Below, in pieces: positions 16,858-25,567 of a stretch of 64,000 nucleotides of DNA. The notes below the pieces were generated by a model. The model worked only from the letters and a program-made list of their open reading frames with translations, was not told the origin of the DNA and did no database searches. Origin of the DNA: Fibrobacterota bacterium. GTDB taxonomy: Bacteria; Fibrobacterota; Chitinivibrionia; Chitinivibrionales; FEN-1185. The translations under genes were made by a program, and so were the position numbers. Positions within the stretch are counted from its first letter, which is position 1, and each line of letters opens with the position of its first letter. The stretch is from contig PLWQ01000017.1 of assembly GCA_003165595.1 (NCBI GenBank), positions 69,559-133,558 on the forward strand, given 5' to 3'.

Positions 16858-17384
16858 TATTCCTCCCCGAATTTTGTCCGGATTTCCTCTTTGAGTCTAA
16901 AGAGCTGGGTGCGGAGACTCCCTGCGTTCTTGCCCGTAATGTCCGCAAGCTCTTCAAACGAGAATCCCAGCATCTCCCGTGCGGTAAGCAGGAAACGCTC
17001 TTCCGGCGTAATGCCTTTAAGGATTTTCTGCATGTCCTCTTTCATGTCTATGCTCTCTGTCGATGAAACCGTAGGCCCAGTGTCTTCGTTGAACTCCTGC
17101 ATCTCGTTTGCGCGACTCTGCTTCGACAGCAGGGTCATGCACGCGTTGTACGTTATCCGGTATATCCATGTTGAAAATGCCGAACCGCCGCCGAATTTCG
17201 CAAGAGAATTGTGGACCCGGATAAACGTCTCCTGCACTGCTTCCGTCGCGGCCTGCACATCTCCGTGCATGGTCCTGTATGCTATCTTCCAAGAAAACGG
17301 CGCGTAAAAATCGTATAAGGCCCTGAATGCCGCCCGATCTCCCTTCCTGGCCCGATGAATCGTGAGATCGTTTATCTCTACCAT
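16857..17384 (-). CDS. ECF-family RNA polymerase sigma factor
   Basis: This 175-residue protein has region 2 (AFRALYDFYAPFSWKIAYRT, then AVQETFIRVHNSLAKF and FSTWIYRITYNACM) and region 4 (TPEERFLLTAREMLGFSFEE then LADITGKNAGSLRTQLFRLK), the layout of ECF sigma factors. It would direct transcription of stress genes when released from the membrane partner encoded next. The three genes sigma, anti-sigma and CpxP-like form one minus-strand operon. The sigma factor often controls its own operon; I see no certain ECF promoter upstream. Confidence 0.92.
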   Translation of the reverse strand: MVEINDLTIHRARKGDRAAFRALYDFYAPFSWKIAYRTMHGDVQAATEAVQETFIRVHNSLAKFGGGSAFSTWIYRITYNACMTLLSKQSRANEMQEFNEDTGPTVSSTESIDMKEDMQKILKGITPEERFLLTAREMLGFSFEELADITGKNAGSLRTQLFRLKEEIRTKFGEE

Positions 17385-17514
17385 TGGTTCACTCTATTGG
17401 ACAGAAAAAAACGCCTCAATGTTACAGGGGGCGGACTTATTTTACAGCTTGAACCAAGACGATAAAACATACGTTATGCATGGAGCGTTTTCAAAAGAAT
17501 CGAAAGGATAACTC

Positions 17515-17973
17515 GTGCCGGATCAAGACAATGCAATCGTTGTTGCCGCCGACCATGCGGGATTTGAGCTCAAGGAGTTCGTCAAGAAGGAGCTTGAAAA
17601 ACAGTCTATCCCGGTCGAGGACGTGGGGGTGTTTAGCGAGGAGAAGAGCGACTATCCCATATACATAGCAAGGGCCGCCTCCAAGGTGTCCAACGGGACG
17701 TTCCGCCGCGGCATTGTCGTGTGCGGGTCGGGCATCGGGGCATCAATAGTGGCCAACCGGTTCAAGAACGTTCGCGCCGCGCTGTGCGTGACGCCGGAAA
17801 TGGCCCGGCTGTCAAGACAGCACAACGACAGCAATGTACTTGCGATGGGCGGGAGGATAACGCCGCCCCAAATCGCTGCGGAGATCCTCGCGACATGGCT
17901 CGACACCGCTTTTGAGGGCGGACGCCATGAGCACCGGATACGGCAAATCGAGACCGTAGACGGATCGCAGTAG
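17515..17973 (+). CDS. rpiB: Ribose-5-phosphate isomerase B
   Basis: This 152-residue protein carries AADHAGFELKEFV, DYPIYIARAASKV, GIVVCGSGIGASIVANRF (with the active-site Cys of RpiB in VCGSG) and RAALCVTPEMARLSRQHNDSN, plus GGRITPP. It interconverts ribose-5-phosphate and ribulose-5-phosphate in the pentose phosphate pathway. The start is a GTG at 17515 (GTGCCGGATCAAG) preceded by AAGGA. The length is normal. It is followed 15 nt later by the dCMP deaminase on the same strand. Confidence 0.94.
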   Translation: MPDQDNAIVVAADHAGFELKEFVKKELEKQSIPVEDVGVFSEEKSDYPIYIARAASKVSNGTFRRGIVVCGSGIGASIVANRFKNVRAALCVTPEMARLSRQHNDSNVLAMGGRITPPQIAAEILATWLDTAFEGGRHEHRIRQIETVDGSQ

Positions 17974-17988
17974 CAAAAGGGGAATGCA

Positions 17989-18447
17989 ATGGCAGGCAGG
18001 AAAACGCGGTCCGGCGGCCGCACACGCGCGCCGTGGGACGAGTACTTCATGAAGATTGCGGTGCAGGTGGCGACACGATCCACGTGCGACAGAAAGAACG
18101 TCGGCGCGGTCATCGTACGCGACAAGACTATTTTGTCAACCGGGTACAACGGCAGCGTGCGGGGCATGCCGCACTGTGACGACGTGGGCCACACCATGGA
18201 AAACGGCCACTGCATCGCGACCGTGCACGCCGAAGCAAATGCAATCATCCAGGCCGCAAAGAACGGCGTTGCGGTCGACGGCGCCGACATCTACATAACC
18301 GCCTCTCCCTGCTGGCAGTGCTTCAAACTCATCGCCAACAGCGGGATCAAGAGGATTTTTTATCTTGAGTTTTACCGGGATACGCACGTGATCGAGGTGG
18401 CGGGACAGGCGGGAATCGAACTAAGACAAGTTGTATTAACCTCTTGA
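17989..18447 (+). CDS. dCMP deaminase family protein
   Basis: This 152-residue zinc-dependent deaminase has the HAEANAI motif (His and catalytic Glu) and SPCWQCFK (two Cys for zinc), with the dCMP-deaminase features SYNGSVRGMPHC-like (here TGYNGSVRGMPHCDDVG) and ATVHAEAN. It converts dCMP to dUMP for thymidylate synthesis; ComEB is a relative. The AAAAGGGG before the ATG at 17989 is a good ribosome-binding site. It is co-oriented with rpiB. Confidence 0.9.
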   Translation: MAGRKTRSGGRTRAPWDEYFMKIAVQVATRSTCDRKNVGAVIVRDKTILSTGYNGSVRGMPHCDDVGHTMENGHCIATVHAEANAIIQAAKNGVAVDGADIYITASPCWQCFKLIANSGIKRIFYLEFYRDTHVIEVAGQAGIELRQVVLTS

Positions 18448-18459
18448 AATACTTGTTAT

Positions 18460-18898
18460 GGTGGGGACACCGCTTCGCGGTTTCCCCTGGCCCCCGGCTT
18501 CCGGCGCTGCGCGCCGGTGATCCGGGGGCACACCCTTTCCAGCAAAGGGGCGCGCCCGTGTCGCTCGCTTGACGCTCGCGAGGCGTCGCCCCTTCGCAAC
18601 GCAACCTCAGGGGTACGTCGCTTCGCGGCTGCAAATCTTGTCCACCTGCGTTCGTTCCCGAGGGACTCTGACAAATCTTCCATGCGCGGTCTATTTCCGA
18701 AGGATATTGGCATTTACGCATGATTGCTTGCTGCATGCGTGAGGGGCGCAGAGAGGAGTTTCTTGCGCCAGGGGCGCCGGAGGGTGTGCTAAAGCACAGT
18801 GCCGGCCGACCCGGCCGTAGGCATAGGGCGGACCGGCACCGAGGCGAATAGCCGAGCCCGGAGAAGAACCGGTGCCTCAAGGCAGGCGCCCAACTGCT
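18460..18898 (+). repeat. Composite structured repeat A+B (copy 1)
   Basis: Module A spans about 18460-18606: a GGTGGGGACACC start, a hairpin with CGCTTCGCGG, a long variable GC hairpin, the CACACCC-TTCCAGC joint, a second variable hairpin and the CGCAACGC box at its end. Module B spans 18764-18898 with GCGCCAGG, a GCATAGGGCGG box, GCCGAGCCCGGA and a final hairpin closing in GGCGCCCA. The 160 nt between them have no gene. The whole space between the dCMP deaminase stop and htpX is filled by this element. Confidence 0.78.
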
Positions 18899-18946
18899 CG
18901 GCCACATTATAAGACATGCTACAATTCTCACAAGATAAGTTCCACA

Positions 18947-19795
18947 TTAACCCTCCCTCGCCATCGCCTCCAACCGCCTGATTCTCTCTTCCATCGGCGG
19001 ATGCGTGGAAAACAGGCCCATCAAGCCGCCCCTGAACGGATTGACAATAAACAGATGCGCCGTTGACGGATTACCGCCCTGCATGGGAATCATTTTCACG
19101 GCATTCTCCAGCTTTCCCAGCGCGTGCGCCAAAGACAAGGGCTTCCGGCACAGACGCGCGCCCGCAGCGTCTGCCGCGTATTCGCGCGAGCGCGAAATGG
19201 CAAGCTGGATAATCATTGCGGCAAAGGGCGCGAGAATGGCCATCGCAATCATGCCGAACATGCCGCCGCGGTCGTCGTCGTCGCGGCTCCCTCCGCCGAA
19301 CATGGCGCCCCACTGAACGGCGTTTCCGATCATGGTGATGGCGCCGGCGATTGTTGCGGCAATGCTCGAAATGAGTATGTCGCGGTTCTTGACATGTGAA
19401 AGCTCGTGAGCCATCACGCCCTCGAGTTCATCTTCGCTTAGAATCGACAGGATGCCGGTTGTCGCGGCCACCGACGCGTGTTTCGGGTTGCGGCCCGTGG
19501 CAAAAGCGTTGGGCGTGGGGTTGTTCACGATGTACACCTTTGGCATGGGCAGCGAGCCTTTTTCGGCAAGCTTGCGCACCACGCGGTAGAGAACCGGCGC
19601 GTCTTCCTCGGTCACCTGTTTGGCGCCGTAGGTCATGAGCACCAGTTTGTCGGAAAACCAGTACGACACCGCATTCATGATGACGGCGAAGAAGAAGAAT
19701 CCCAACGCTCCGCGCGGACCGCCGATGTACTGGCCGATGAGAACGAGGATGCAGGTGAGGCCGCCGAGAAGCAGGGTGGTTTTGACATAGTTCAT
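18947..19795 (-). CDS. htpX: Membrane zinc metalloprotease HtpX
   Basis: This 282-residue M48 protease has the HExxH site in [13 protein letters not shown] near residue 136, the third zinc ligand Glu in [12 protein letters not shown]-terminal transmembrane segments (residues 5-50) and two more around residues 150 and 190, and a C-terminal [15 protein letters not shown]. HtpX degrades misfolded membrane proteins at the inner membrane. The start ATG at 19795 is preceded by AAAGG. It is monocistronic. The sigma/anti-sigma/CpxP-like envelope stress genes lie nearby, but no direct link is visible. Confidence 0.95.
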   Translation of the reverse strand: MNYVKTTLLLGGLTCILVLIGQYIGGPRGALGFFFFAVIMNAVSYWFSDKLVLMTYGAKQVTEEDAPVLYRVVRKLAEKGSLPMPKVYIVNNPTPNAFATGRNPKHASVAATTGILSILSEDELEGVMAHELSHVKNRDILISSIAATIAGAITMIGNAVQWGAMFGGGSRDDDDRGGMFGMIAMAILAPFAAMIIQLAISRSREYAADAAGARLCRKPLSLAHALGKLENAVKMIPMQGGNPSTAHLFIVNPFRGGLMGLFSTHPPMEERIRRLEAMAREG

Positions 19796-20005
19796 ACACA
19801 GCCTTTCTTGAACGAGAATTCAGTCAGATTATTACGATGAAAAGTAATGATTATTCGTGAGGAAAATAGTTTATTATTGGGGTACGGACAGTGGTTGTTG
19901 TGAAGTTGAGGGGAAATCGGGACGGGGCTTCAAAATTTCATGGGTGAAAGGTTGGATGCTGAGATGCGCACAAAACACAGGACGGTTCAAGCAAAGTCTC
20001 GAAGC

Positions 20006-20275
20006 TCATCCATAAATCAAGGTACCCTTTGCCTCCACGAGCCTTGCAAATCGAGTATTATCCGAAAGGTCAATTACATCCACGGGCTTGGAAAGGCAAA
20101 GAATAAGGTCACGGTAAAAATCAAAGAAAATTGGCGCATCAACACCATCAACGGCGATATCAATATCCCGGGCCGTCTCTGACCCTTGTTGGCTCGATCC
20201 GAACAACATGACACGGCGCACCTTATACTTGCGGGCAATCCGGACAATGGTGTCTTTGTCGGAAGCTGAAATCAT
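20006..20275 (-). CDS. Solitary MNT-type nucleotidyltransferase
   Basis: This 89-residue protein has the minimal nucleotidyltransferase signature: GSSQQGSETARDIDIAVDG (GS, then D-x-D). The ATG at 20275 has GAGGA 6 nt upstream. Small MNT proteins usually pair with a HEPN-domain RNase as a toxin-antitoxin unit in which the MNT antitoxin nucleotidylates the HEPN toxin. No HEPN-like gene is adjacent, so this is an orphan or its partner is lost. It ends within a region of about 210 nt that separates it from htpX and has no other gene. Confidence 0.8.
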   Translation of the reverse strand: MISASDKDTIVRIARKYKVRRVMLFGSSQQGSETARDIDIAVDGVDAPIFFDFYRDLILCLSKPVDVIDLSDNTRFARLVEAKGTLIYG

Positions 20276-20461
20276 TTCGATCCTCGCTGAATCGGAATTT
20301 TTAGCGCAAGGCAAAAATACGTTTTGAAAGCGGTCGAATACGCAAAAAGCGAAAGATGTGTATTTTCGTTACCGTCTGACCGCGGAGTTTTTGGGATCTG
20401 CTGCAGCATCGCCGCAAAGCCTGACTCCTGAAACTATTCAACGATTCTGCGGTTCAACGGT

Positions 20462-21583
20462 TTAGCTTTTCTTATACGGAAACCTCTCCCACGCCTCATC
20501 CACGAACCTCTTGAATTCCTTCTCGAACCTCTCCCGGGGAAACTGCTCCGCATTTTTGCGGATTACCTGCGGGTCGAACGTAGATTCCTTCGAGAGGAAT
20601 TGCTTGACGGCAGCGATGAGGCTGGGCACATCCTGCCGGTAGAAGAAAATGCCGGTCTTGTCTTTCACCACCGTTTCGAGAGCGCCGCCGCGGCCCAGAG
20701 CAATCACGGGAACCCCCGCCGCCTGCGCCTCAACGTTGACAATACCGAAATCCTCTTCCGCCGAGAAAATGAAAGCACGGGCCTTTTTCATGCAGTCGTT
20801 GAGTTTGTCCTCGGGCAAATAGCCCGTAAAGGTGATGGTTTTGCCCGCGAGTTTTTCGAGCTGTTTTCTCGCCGGTCCGTCTCCCACCACAACGAGCGGA
20901 AGCCCGAGCTCGTTAAACGCCCGGATCGTGAGGTCGATGCGCTTGTACGGAACGAACCGAGACATAGTGATAAAATAGGAGCCCTTGGTGTCGCTGACGC
21001 TGAACTTGTCAACGTCAACCGGTGGGTAGATGACGGTTGCCTGCCTATTGTAGCATTTGCGTATGCGGTTTGCTATGTAGTGCGAGTTGGCGACGAATTC
21101 GTTGACGCGGATTGCCGACGATGCGTCCCACAGCCGTATGTAATGGAATATCGCGCGTACGATGAAACTCTTGAGACCCCTCGTGAGCCCGGACGCTTCG
21201 AGATACTGGAAGGTGAGGTCCCAAATATAGCGCATGGGCGAATGACAGTAGCAAATGTGAAGTTGATCCGAAGAGGTGAGCACTCCCTTTGCGACGGCGT
21301 AGGAGGACGATATCACCAGCTCGTAATCGCGCAGGTCGAACTGCTCGATGGCCATGGGGTACAGCGGGAGAAACGCACGATGGTGTTTCCTGGCCAGCGG
21401 CAGGCGTTGAAGCATGGACATGTAGATGGGCGCGTCGGCAAACGGGGCGCCCTTGACGCCGTCGGGATCGTGAAAAAGCGTGTAGATGGTGCCTGGATAC
21501 AGCTTGTAAATGGACTGTAGAACGCTTTCCGCGCCGGCAAGGGTCACGAGCCATTCGTGGATGATTGCGGTGTTCATAGACAT
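20462..21583 (-). CDS. Family 4 glycosyltransferase (WbaZ-like)
   Basis: This 373-residue protein begins MNTAIIHEWLVTLAGAESVL, a donor/acceptor N-terminal domain pattern typical of GT4 mannosyltransferases, and has the C-terminal donor-binding region GDGPARKQLEKLAGKTITFTG, then FSAEEDFGIVNVEAQAAGVPV with the conserved EX7E-type Glu pair. It transfers a sugar to a polysaccharide such as O-antigen. The start is taken at 21583 (MSMNT); 21577 is an alternative. It is alone on the minus strand, and a composite repeat lies upstream. Confidence 0.88.
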   Translation of the reverse strand: MSMNTAIIHEWLVTLAGAESVLQSIYKLYPGTIYTLFHDPDGVKGAPFADAPIYMSMLQRLPLARKHHRAFLPLYPMAIEQFDLRDYELVISSSYAVAKGVLTSSDQLHICYCHSPMRYIWDLTFQYLEASGLTRGLKSFIVRAIFHYIRLWDASSAIRVNEFVANSHYIANRIRKCYNRQATVIYPPVDVDKFSVSDTKGSYFITMSRFVPYKRIDLTIRAFNELGLPLVVVGDGPARKQLEKLAGKTITFTGYLPEDKLNDCMKKARAFIFSAEEDFGIVNVEAQAAGVPVIALGRGGALETVVKDKTGIFFYRQDVPSLIAAVKQFLSKESTFDPQVIRKNAEQFPRERFEKEFKRFVDEAWERFPYKKS

Positions 21584-21650
21584 ACATGATAAGTATACAA
21601 GGAGAGGGGAGAGGATTCTACAATATTCTAACAACTATTTCTTAAGCAGT

Positions 21651-22145
21651 CGATGGGGGCACCGCTTCGCGTTTTCCCCTGGCCCCAAGCCTCCTCGCCG
21701 CGCAAAGCGCGTCTGCGGGGTCTCGGGGCACACCCCCTCCAGCGGGAACACGCACGAAGCGCATTGCTTGCGCAAAGCGCGTGTCGTGTTCCCGCAACGC
21801 CTTCCTTGCTGTGCGCCGCTTCGCGGCGATAGAATTTCAGCAAAGGAATTCGTCGGGATGATGAAGTGGAAGAAGCGTCTTGACAAGTTGTCGGATAGAC
21901 TTCTGCCTTACTCCGTTGCGCGCCTTCTTGAAGATGCAATTGCCTTTCGTAAACTGCGCATGCGGAGCTTAAAAAGGGGGGCATTGCTCGGTTGCCCCGC
22001 GCGAGGTGGACTGGAGGGACCGCTGGAGCGGGTTGCCGGCCGACCCGGCGCCAAAGGCGCATAGGGCGGTCCGGCAACGAGGGCTTTGCCCGAGCCCGGA
22101 AGGAGACCGACCCGGCTTTCGGCCGGGTCGCGCCCAGATTTTTAC
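21651..22145 (+). repeat. Composite structured repeat A+B (copy 2)
   Basis: Module A (about 21651-21812) starts GATGGGGGCACCGCTTCGCG, has a variable GC hairpin, the CACACCCCCTCCAGC joint, a long hairpin of the GCGGGAACACG/CGTGTTCCCGC type and the CGCAACGCC box. Module B (21992-22145) has GGACTGGAG-like CTGGAGGGACC, CGCATAGGGCGGTCCGGCAACGAGG, CCCGAGCCCGGAAGGAG and a final hairpin (GACCCGGC/GCCGGGTC) with the tail GCGCCCAGATTTTT. The 180 nt between modules has no recognisable gene. It occupies the region between the glycosyltransferase start and the hisA end. Confidence 0.78.
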
Positions 22146-22167
22146 TTCTTTATTTCTTTACTATGGA

Positions 22168-22932
22168 CTATTGATGGTTCTTGTGCCACGCCACAACATC
22201 TTCGTATTTCAGCGATCCTCCGAAGATGTCAAGAGCGCTTCCCACCGTTGCGTCAACCTTGCCCTGGCCCAGCGAGAGCACCAGGTCGAGATCCTCCACC
22301 GATCGAATGCCGCCTGCATAGGTAGTGGGCCGCGGCGAGAATTCGCCGAGCATTTTCACCATGCCCCCATCGATGCCCGACCGTTTGCCCTCAACATGCG
22401 CGGCATGGATGAGGAACTCGTCGCAATAGGCGCCAAGCGTTTCCAGCGTGTCCTTGGACACGGTGACCGACGTGAGCCGCTGCCACCGGTCGGTTGCTAT
22501 ATAGTAGACATTGTCCTGGCGAATACAGCTCAGGTCGAGCACCAGGCGTTCTTTTCCCACGGCCGAGACCATGGATTCGAGATTCTGCCAATAGATCCGG
22601 CCGTCCTTGAAAATGCACGAAGTGACTATCACGTGCGAAGCGCCGAGGTCGAGATAGTGCCGGGCGTTTTGCGGCGTGATGCCGCCGCCGACGTGAAATC
22701 CCTGCGGAAACTCGGCGATTGCGCTTGCCGCGGCATCGTCGTTACCGGGGCCGAGCATGATGATATGCCCGCCGGCAAGCCCGTCGCGCTTGTATATGGC
22801 TGCGAAATGCGCGGGGGAGAGGTCGGTGGCGAAGTTCGTCACCAGTCCTTCGCGCTTGGTGTCGGACAGGGTGCTGCCGACGATTTGCTTTACTTTGCCT
22901 TCGTGCAAGTCTATGCAGGGGCGGAATTTCAT
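22168..22932 (-). CDS. hisA: Phosphoribosylformimino-AICAR-phosphate isomerase, eukaryotic-type HisA
   Basis: This 254-residue TIM-barrel protein begins MKFRPCIDLHEGKVKQIVG (catalytic Asp in CIDLH) and contains LGPGNDDAA, HVGGGITPQNARHYLDLGA, LVLDLSCI and the phosphate-binding AGGIRSVEDL. The wording CIDLHEGKVKQIVG and the internal pattern match the plant/fungal-type HisA lineage, which is also found in some bacteria, rather than the common bacterial form. It catalyses the fourth step of histidine synthesis. No other his genes are in the window. An in-frame ATG three codons upstream (22941) could also be used. It stands alone between the composite repeat and a lipoprotein gene. Confidence 0.9.
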   Translation of the reverse strand: MKFRPCIDLHEGKVKQIVGSTLSDTKREGLVTNFATDLSPAHFAAIYKRDGLAGGHIIMLGPGNDDAAASAIAEFPQGFHVGGGITPQNARHYLDLGASHVIVTSCIFKDGRIYWQNLESMVSAVGKERLVLDLSCIRQDNVYYIATDRWQRLTSVTVSKDTLETLGAYCDEFLIHAAHVEGKRSGIDGGMVKMLGEFSPRPTTYAGGIRSVEDLDLVLSLGQGKVDATVGSALDIFGGSLKYEDVVAWHKNHQ

Positions 22933-23108
22933 GGTTCCCATGTGTGCTGGAATTGACTGCAGAGGAGAAAAGGATCGGCGGGGAGCGGCGATCTCTGCAG
23001 CGGAATCTTCACCGTGAATATACTTTTCTCTCGCCGCCTTGGACACGTTCGTGCAGGAAATATATTTTACGAGTACAGTCTGTTATACCTTTTCAAGAAG
23101 GAGAGGTT

Positions 23109-23855
23109 ATGCGCATCAGGAGCCTCATTGCTTTGTGCGTGGCCATCGGCATCGTGGGCTGCTCCCAGCCCCAACTTACGTCCGAAGTGACCGACACCTA
23201 TCCGGGCGGCGGCAAGAAAAAGGAGAACTTCTTCTTCGTTGTTGGAGCTAAGAAGGACGTTGTAAGGACGGTATACTACTTCCAGGACGGCAGCATCCAG
23301 TCCGACACGCACTACAAAAAGGCCAAGCCGGACAGCCTCATGGTTGGCAATTATCCAAACGGCAAGCGGTACATCGAGACCACGTACAAAGACGGCAAGA
23401 AAGACGGGAAAGACTTGTCGTGGTACGAGGATGGAAAAGTCAAGAGCGAGGCGACCTATGCATCCGACACTCCCATGGGGACCGCCACCACATACTTCCC
23501 GGACGGCAGGAAGTCATCGGAAATGAGCTTCAAGAACGGCAAGAAAGACGGCGTTGAAACCGTGTGGTATGCAAACGGCAACAAGAAACGACTCACGAAC
23601 TACGCTGCAGGCAACAAGAACGGCGCAGAGCAGGAATGGTACGACAACGGCAACCTCAAAGCGGAGCAGACTTTCGCCAGCGATGTGCTGGAGGGCCCGG
23701 CCGCGGAGTACTACGACAACGGCAAGAAAGAAACTACCATGATATACAAGAACGGCGCGCTTGAAGGCAACAAGACCATGTGGGACGAAAAAGGTAAGAA
23801 GCAGTCGGAAGGTACATACAAGGACGGGAATTTGGTTGAGGGGAAGGTGTTCTAA
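23109..23855 (+). CDS. Lipoprotein with MORN/YwqK-like repeats
   Basis: This 248-residue protein has a lipoprotein signal (lipobox GIVGCS, Cys at residue 19) and then repeated units of about 24 residues such as NYPNGKRYIETTYKDGKKDG, WYEDGKVKSEATY and WYDNGNLKAEQTF. These are the toxin-antitoxin YwqK/MORN-type repeats with a consensus YxNGxKxxxxxY. They form extended beta-hairpin arrays. The ATG at 23109 follows AAGGAGAGG. No partner is adjacent that would fix its role; a surface or periplasmic scaffold is likely. Confidence 0.85.
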   Translation: MRIRSLIALCVAIGIVGCSQPQLTSEVTDTYPGGGKKKENFFFVVGAKKDVVRTVYYFQDGSIQSDTHYKKAKPDSLMVGNYPNGKRYIETTYKDGKKDGKDLSWYEDGKVKSEATYASDTPMGTATTYFPDGRKSSEMSFKNGKKDGVETVWYANGNKKRLTNYAAGNKNGAEQEWYDNGNLKAEQTFASDVLEGPAAEYYDNGKKETTMIYKNGALEGNKTMWDEKGKKQSEGTYKDGNLVEGKVF

Positions 23856-23939
23856 AAGAGTTGAAAGTTGGCAGTTTAAAGTTGACAGTTGCAGGGCGTT
23901 TTCGCAGAGAGCGGGAACGCCTTTCCCCGGAAATTCACA

Positions 23940-24314
23940 ATGGCAGACCTCGACTCCTTCGACGTTCACCACATTGAGACCTCCTCCGCCCTGCGAGGCC
24001 TGGGCTCTCCCCATTCCGATCAGCACAGGAAAGGCCGCCAGCACGCCGAACAGCAACCGAAGAATTCCAAGGAATTTCTGCACACAGTTGCCAAGGCCGC
24101 CGAAGCCTCAAACGAAAAGCTTGTTCGTCTCAACCTGCCCTACCGCTTCTGCGTCTACAACGAGGGCGACGACATTCTTATCGACATCGTGATCTTGGAC
24201 AAGAGCGGCAAGATCGTTTCGGAAAAGAAGAAGAGCATCTCGCCGCAGGACTTTGAGCGGCTCATCGAGGATGTTTCCCAAATCGAAGGCCTGTTCGTGG
24301 ATCGGACAGCCTAA
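23940..24314 (+). CDS. FlaG-like protein
   Basis: This 124-residue protein has a variable N-terminus (MADLDSFDVHH) and a C-terminal domain like FlaG: NEKLVRLNLPYRFCVYNEGD then DILIDIVILDKSGKIVSEKK and a final helix. FlaG proteins are small flagellar factors of unclear role in filament length. No flagellar genes are near, so this call rests on one domain resemblance. The ATG at 23940 is the first likely start; the upstream open frame contains poly-GTTGA-type repeats. Confidence 0.45.
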   Translation: MADLDSFDVHHIETSSALRGLGSPHSDQHRKGRQHAEQQPKNSKEFLHTVAKAAEASNEKLVRLNLPYRFCVYNEGDDILIDIVILDKSGKIVSEKKKSISPQDFERLIEDVSQIEGLFVDRTA

Positions 24315-24610
24315 CAGGCTCTTGCGCGGCGTTGATTCTGAATTTTATATTATCGATTGATCAGGCGGCCGCACTAATCGACGTCTGAAGTTTCTGCCGA
24401 ATATGCACTGTGGCAATTTTTCCGCATTTTCGCCCTCTCCCACTGGGAGAGGGCGAGGTGAGGGCTTCAATGCAACACCGGTCAGGGAAACCACAGAGAC
24501 GCTCAGTATAAATGCGGCGTAGCCGGGCCGGTTGTGCGGCAACGGACTCTTCGCTCCGTGGGACATCTTGCGTTCCATGGGGCGTTTTTTTTGCATTTTA
24601 GGAGGGCTTG
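24315..24610. other. Gene-free interval with a short inverted repeat
   Basis: No gene is seen here. An 11-bp perfect inverted repeat (arms 24431-24441 and 24445-24455, CGCCCTCTCCC and complement) is followed by GGTGAGG. The same CCTCTCCC/GGGAGAGG plus GGTGAGG pattern recurs at 30236-30276, so it is a dispersed intergenic hairpin element. Confidence 0.6.
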
Positions 24611-25507
24611 GTGCGGGTCGAAAACTACAAAGTTCTTGTTGCGCTCCTGTCCGTGGTTTCGAACACGCTGCTGGTGGCACTGAAGCTTTTGGCGGGAATT
24701 GCCATGGGCTCCATATCCGTGATATCGGAGGCCCTGCATTCGGGCGTGGATGTGTTTGCGGCTGTTGTAGCAACCATAGGCGTCAAACGTTCGTCGGAAC
24801 CGGCAGACAAGGACCATGAATTCGGGCACGGGAAATTCGATAGCCTGTCGGGCCTTATCCAGGCTATGCTCATCTTCTTTGCCGCAGTCTGGATCGTGTA
24901 CCAGGCTGTCCGCAGGCTTATCCGGCCGTCGGCAATCGGCACCGTCGGCTTGGGCGTGGCAATCATGCTCATTTCATCAGTTGTCAATACTGTGGTCGGG
25001 CTCCTGCTCCTGCGCGGCGCGAAGAAAACAGATTCGGTAGCGCTCAAGGCCGATGCATGGCACTGCCTCACCGACGTATACACGTCGCTGGGTGTGATGG
25101 CCGGTCTTGCGGTGATGTGGGCGGGCGCACGCTGGTTTCCGGGTTTCGACCTCTCGTGGGTAGACCCGCTGGCAGCAATTGCCGTGGCCCTCCTTGTTTT
25201 CAAGGCCGCATGGGACCTTGCCGCGGAATCGACGCGCGACCTCCTGGACGTGAGTCTGCCGCAGGCTGAGGAGGACGAGATCAAAAAATTGATTTGCGAG
25301 AAATATCCGGAGGTCATCGACTGCCACAACTTTCGCGGCCGTAAATCCGGCACAAAGCGGTTTGTGGAATTCCACATCTGGGTCGATCCGGCCATGTCGG
25401 TTGCAGAGTCGCATTCGCTGGACCACGGGATTGCCGCCGAAATCAAGCGGAGGTTCCCCGGGGCCGACGTAATGGTGCATATAGAGCCGAAGAAAGTTCA
25501 AAAATAA
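24611..25507 (+). CDS. Cation diffusion facilitator transporter
   Basis: This 298-residue protein has six likely transmembrane segments and the CDF zinc/iron-efflux signature: SEALHSGVDVFAA in TM2 and HCLTDVYTSLGVM in TM5, each supplying metal ligands (H/D pairs), with DHEFGHGKFDSL between. The C-terminal cytoplasmic domain ends VMVHIEPKK. It exports divalent metal in exchange for protons. I chose the GTG at 24611 because GGAGGG lies 4 nt upstream; a TTG at 24608 is less likely. It leads the metal-resistance stretch, separated from the next gene by a composite repeat. Confidence 0.92.
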   Translation: MRVENYKVLVALLSVVSNTLLVALKLLAGIAMGSISVISEALHSGVDVFAAVVATIGVKRSSEPADKDHEFGHGKFDSLSGLIQAMLIFFAAVWIVYQAVRRLIRPSAIGTVGLGVAIMLISSVVNTVVGLLLLRGAKKTDSVALKADAWHCLTDVYTSLGVMAGLAVMWAGARWFPGFDLSWVDPLAAIAVALLVFKAAWDLAAESTRDLLDVSLPQAEEDEIKKLICEKYPEVIDCHNFRGRKSGTKRFVEFHIWVDPAMSVAESHSLDHGIAAEIKRRFPGADVMVHIEPKKVQK

Positions 25508-25567
25508 TTAATTTTGTTTAATTCTGGGCACCCCGCCGCCTTAAAATATCTGGGCTTTTCGATTTCT

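Noticed and set aside
18460-22145. Integron attC array or CRISPR array for the structured repeats
   Set aside because: Copies are kilobases apart with unrelated genes between, no R'/R'' core sites or integrase, and no short direct repeats with spacers.
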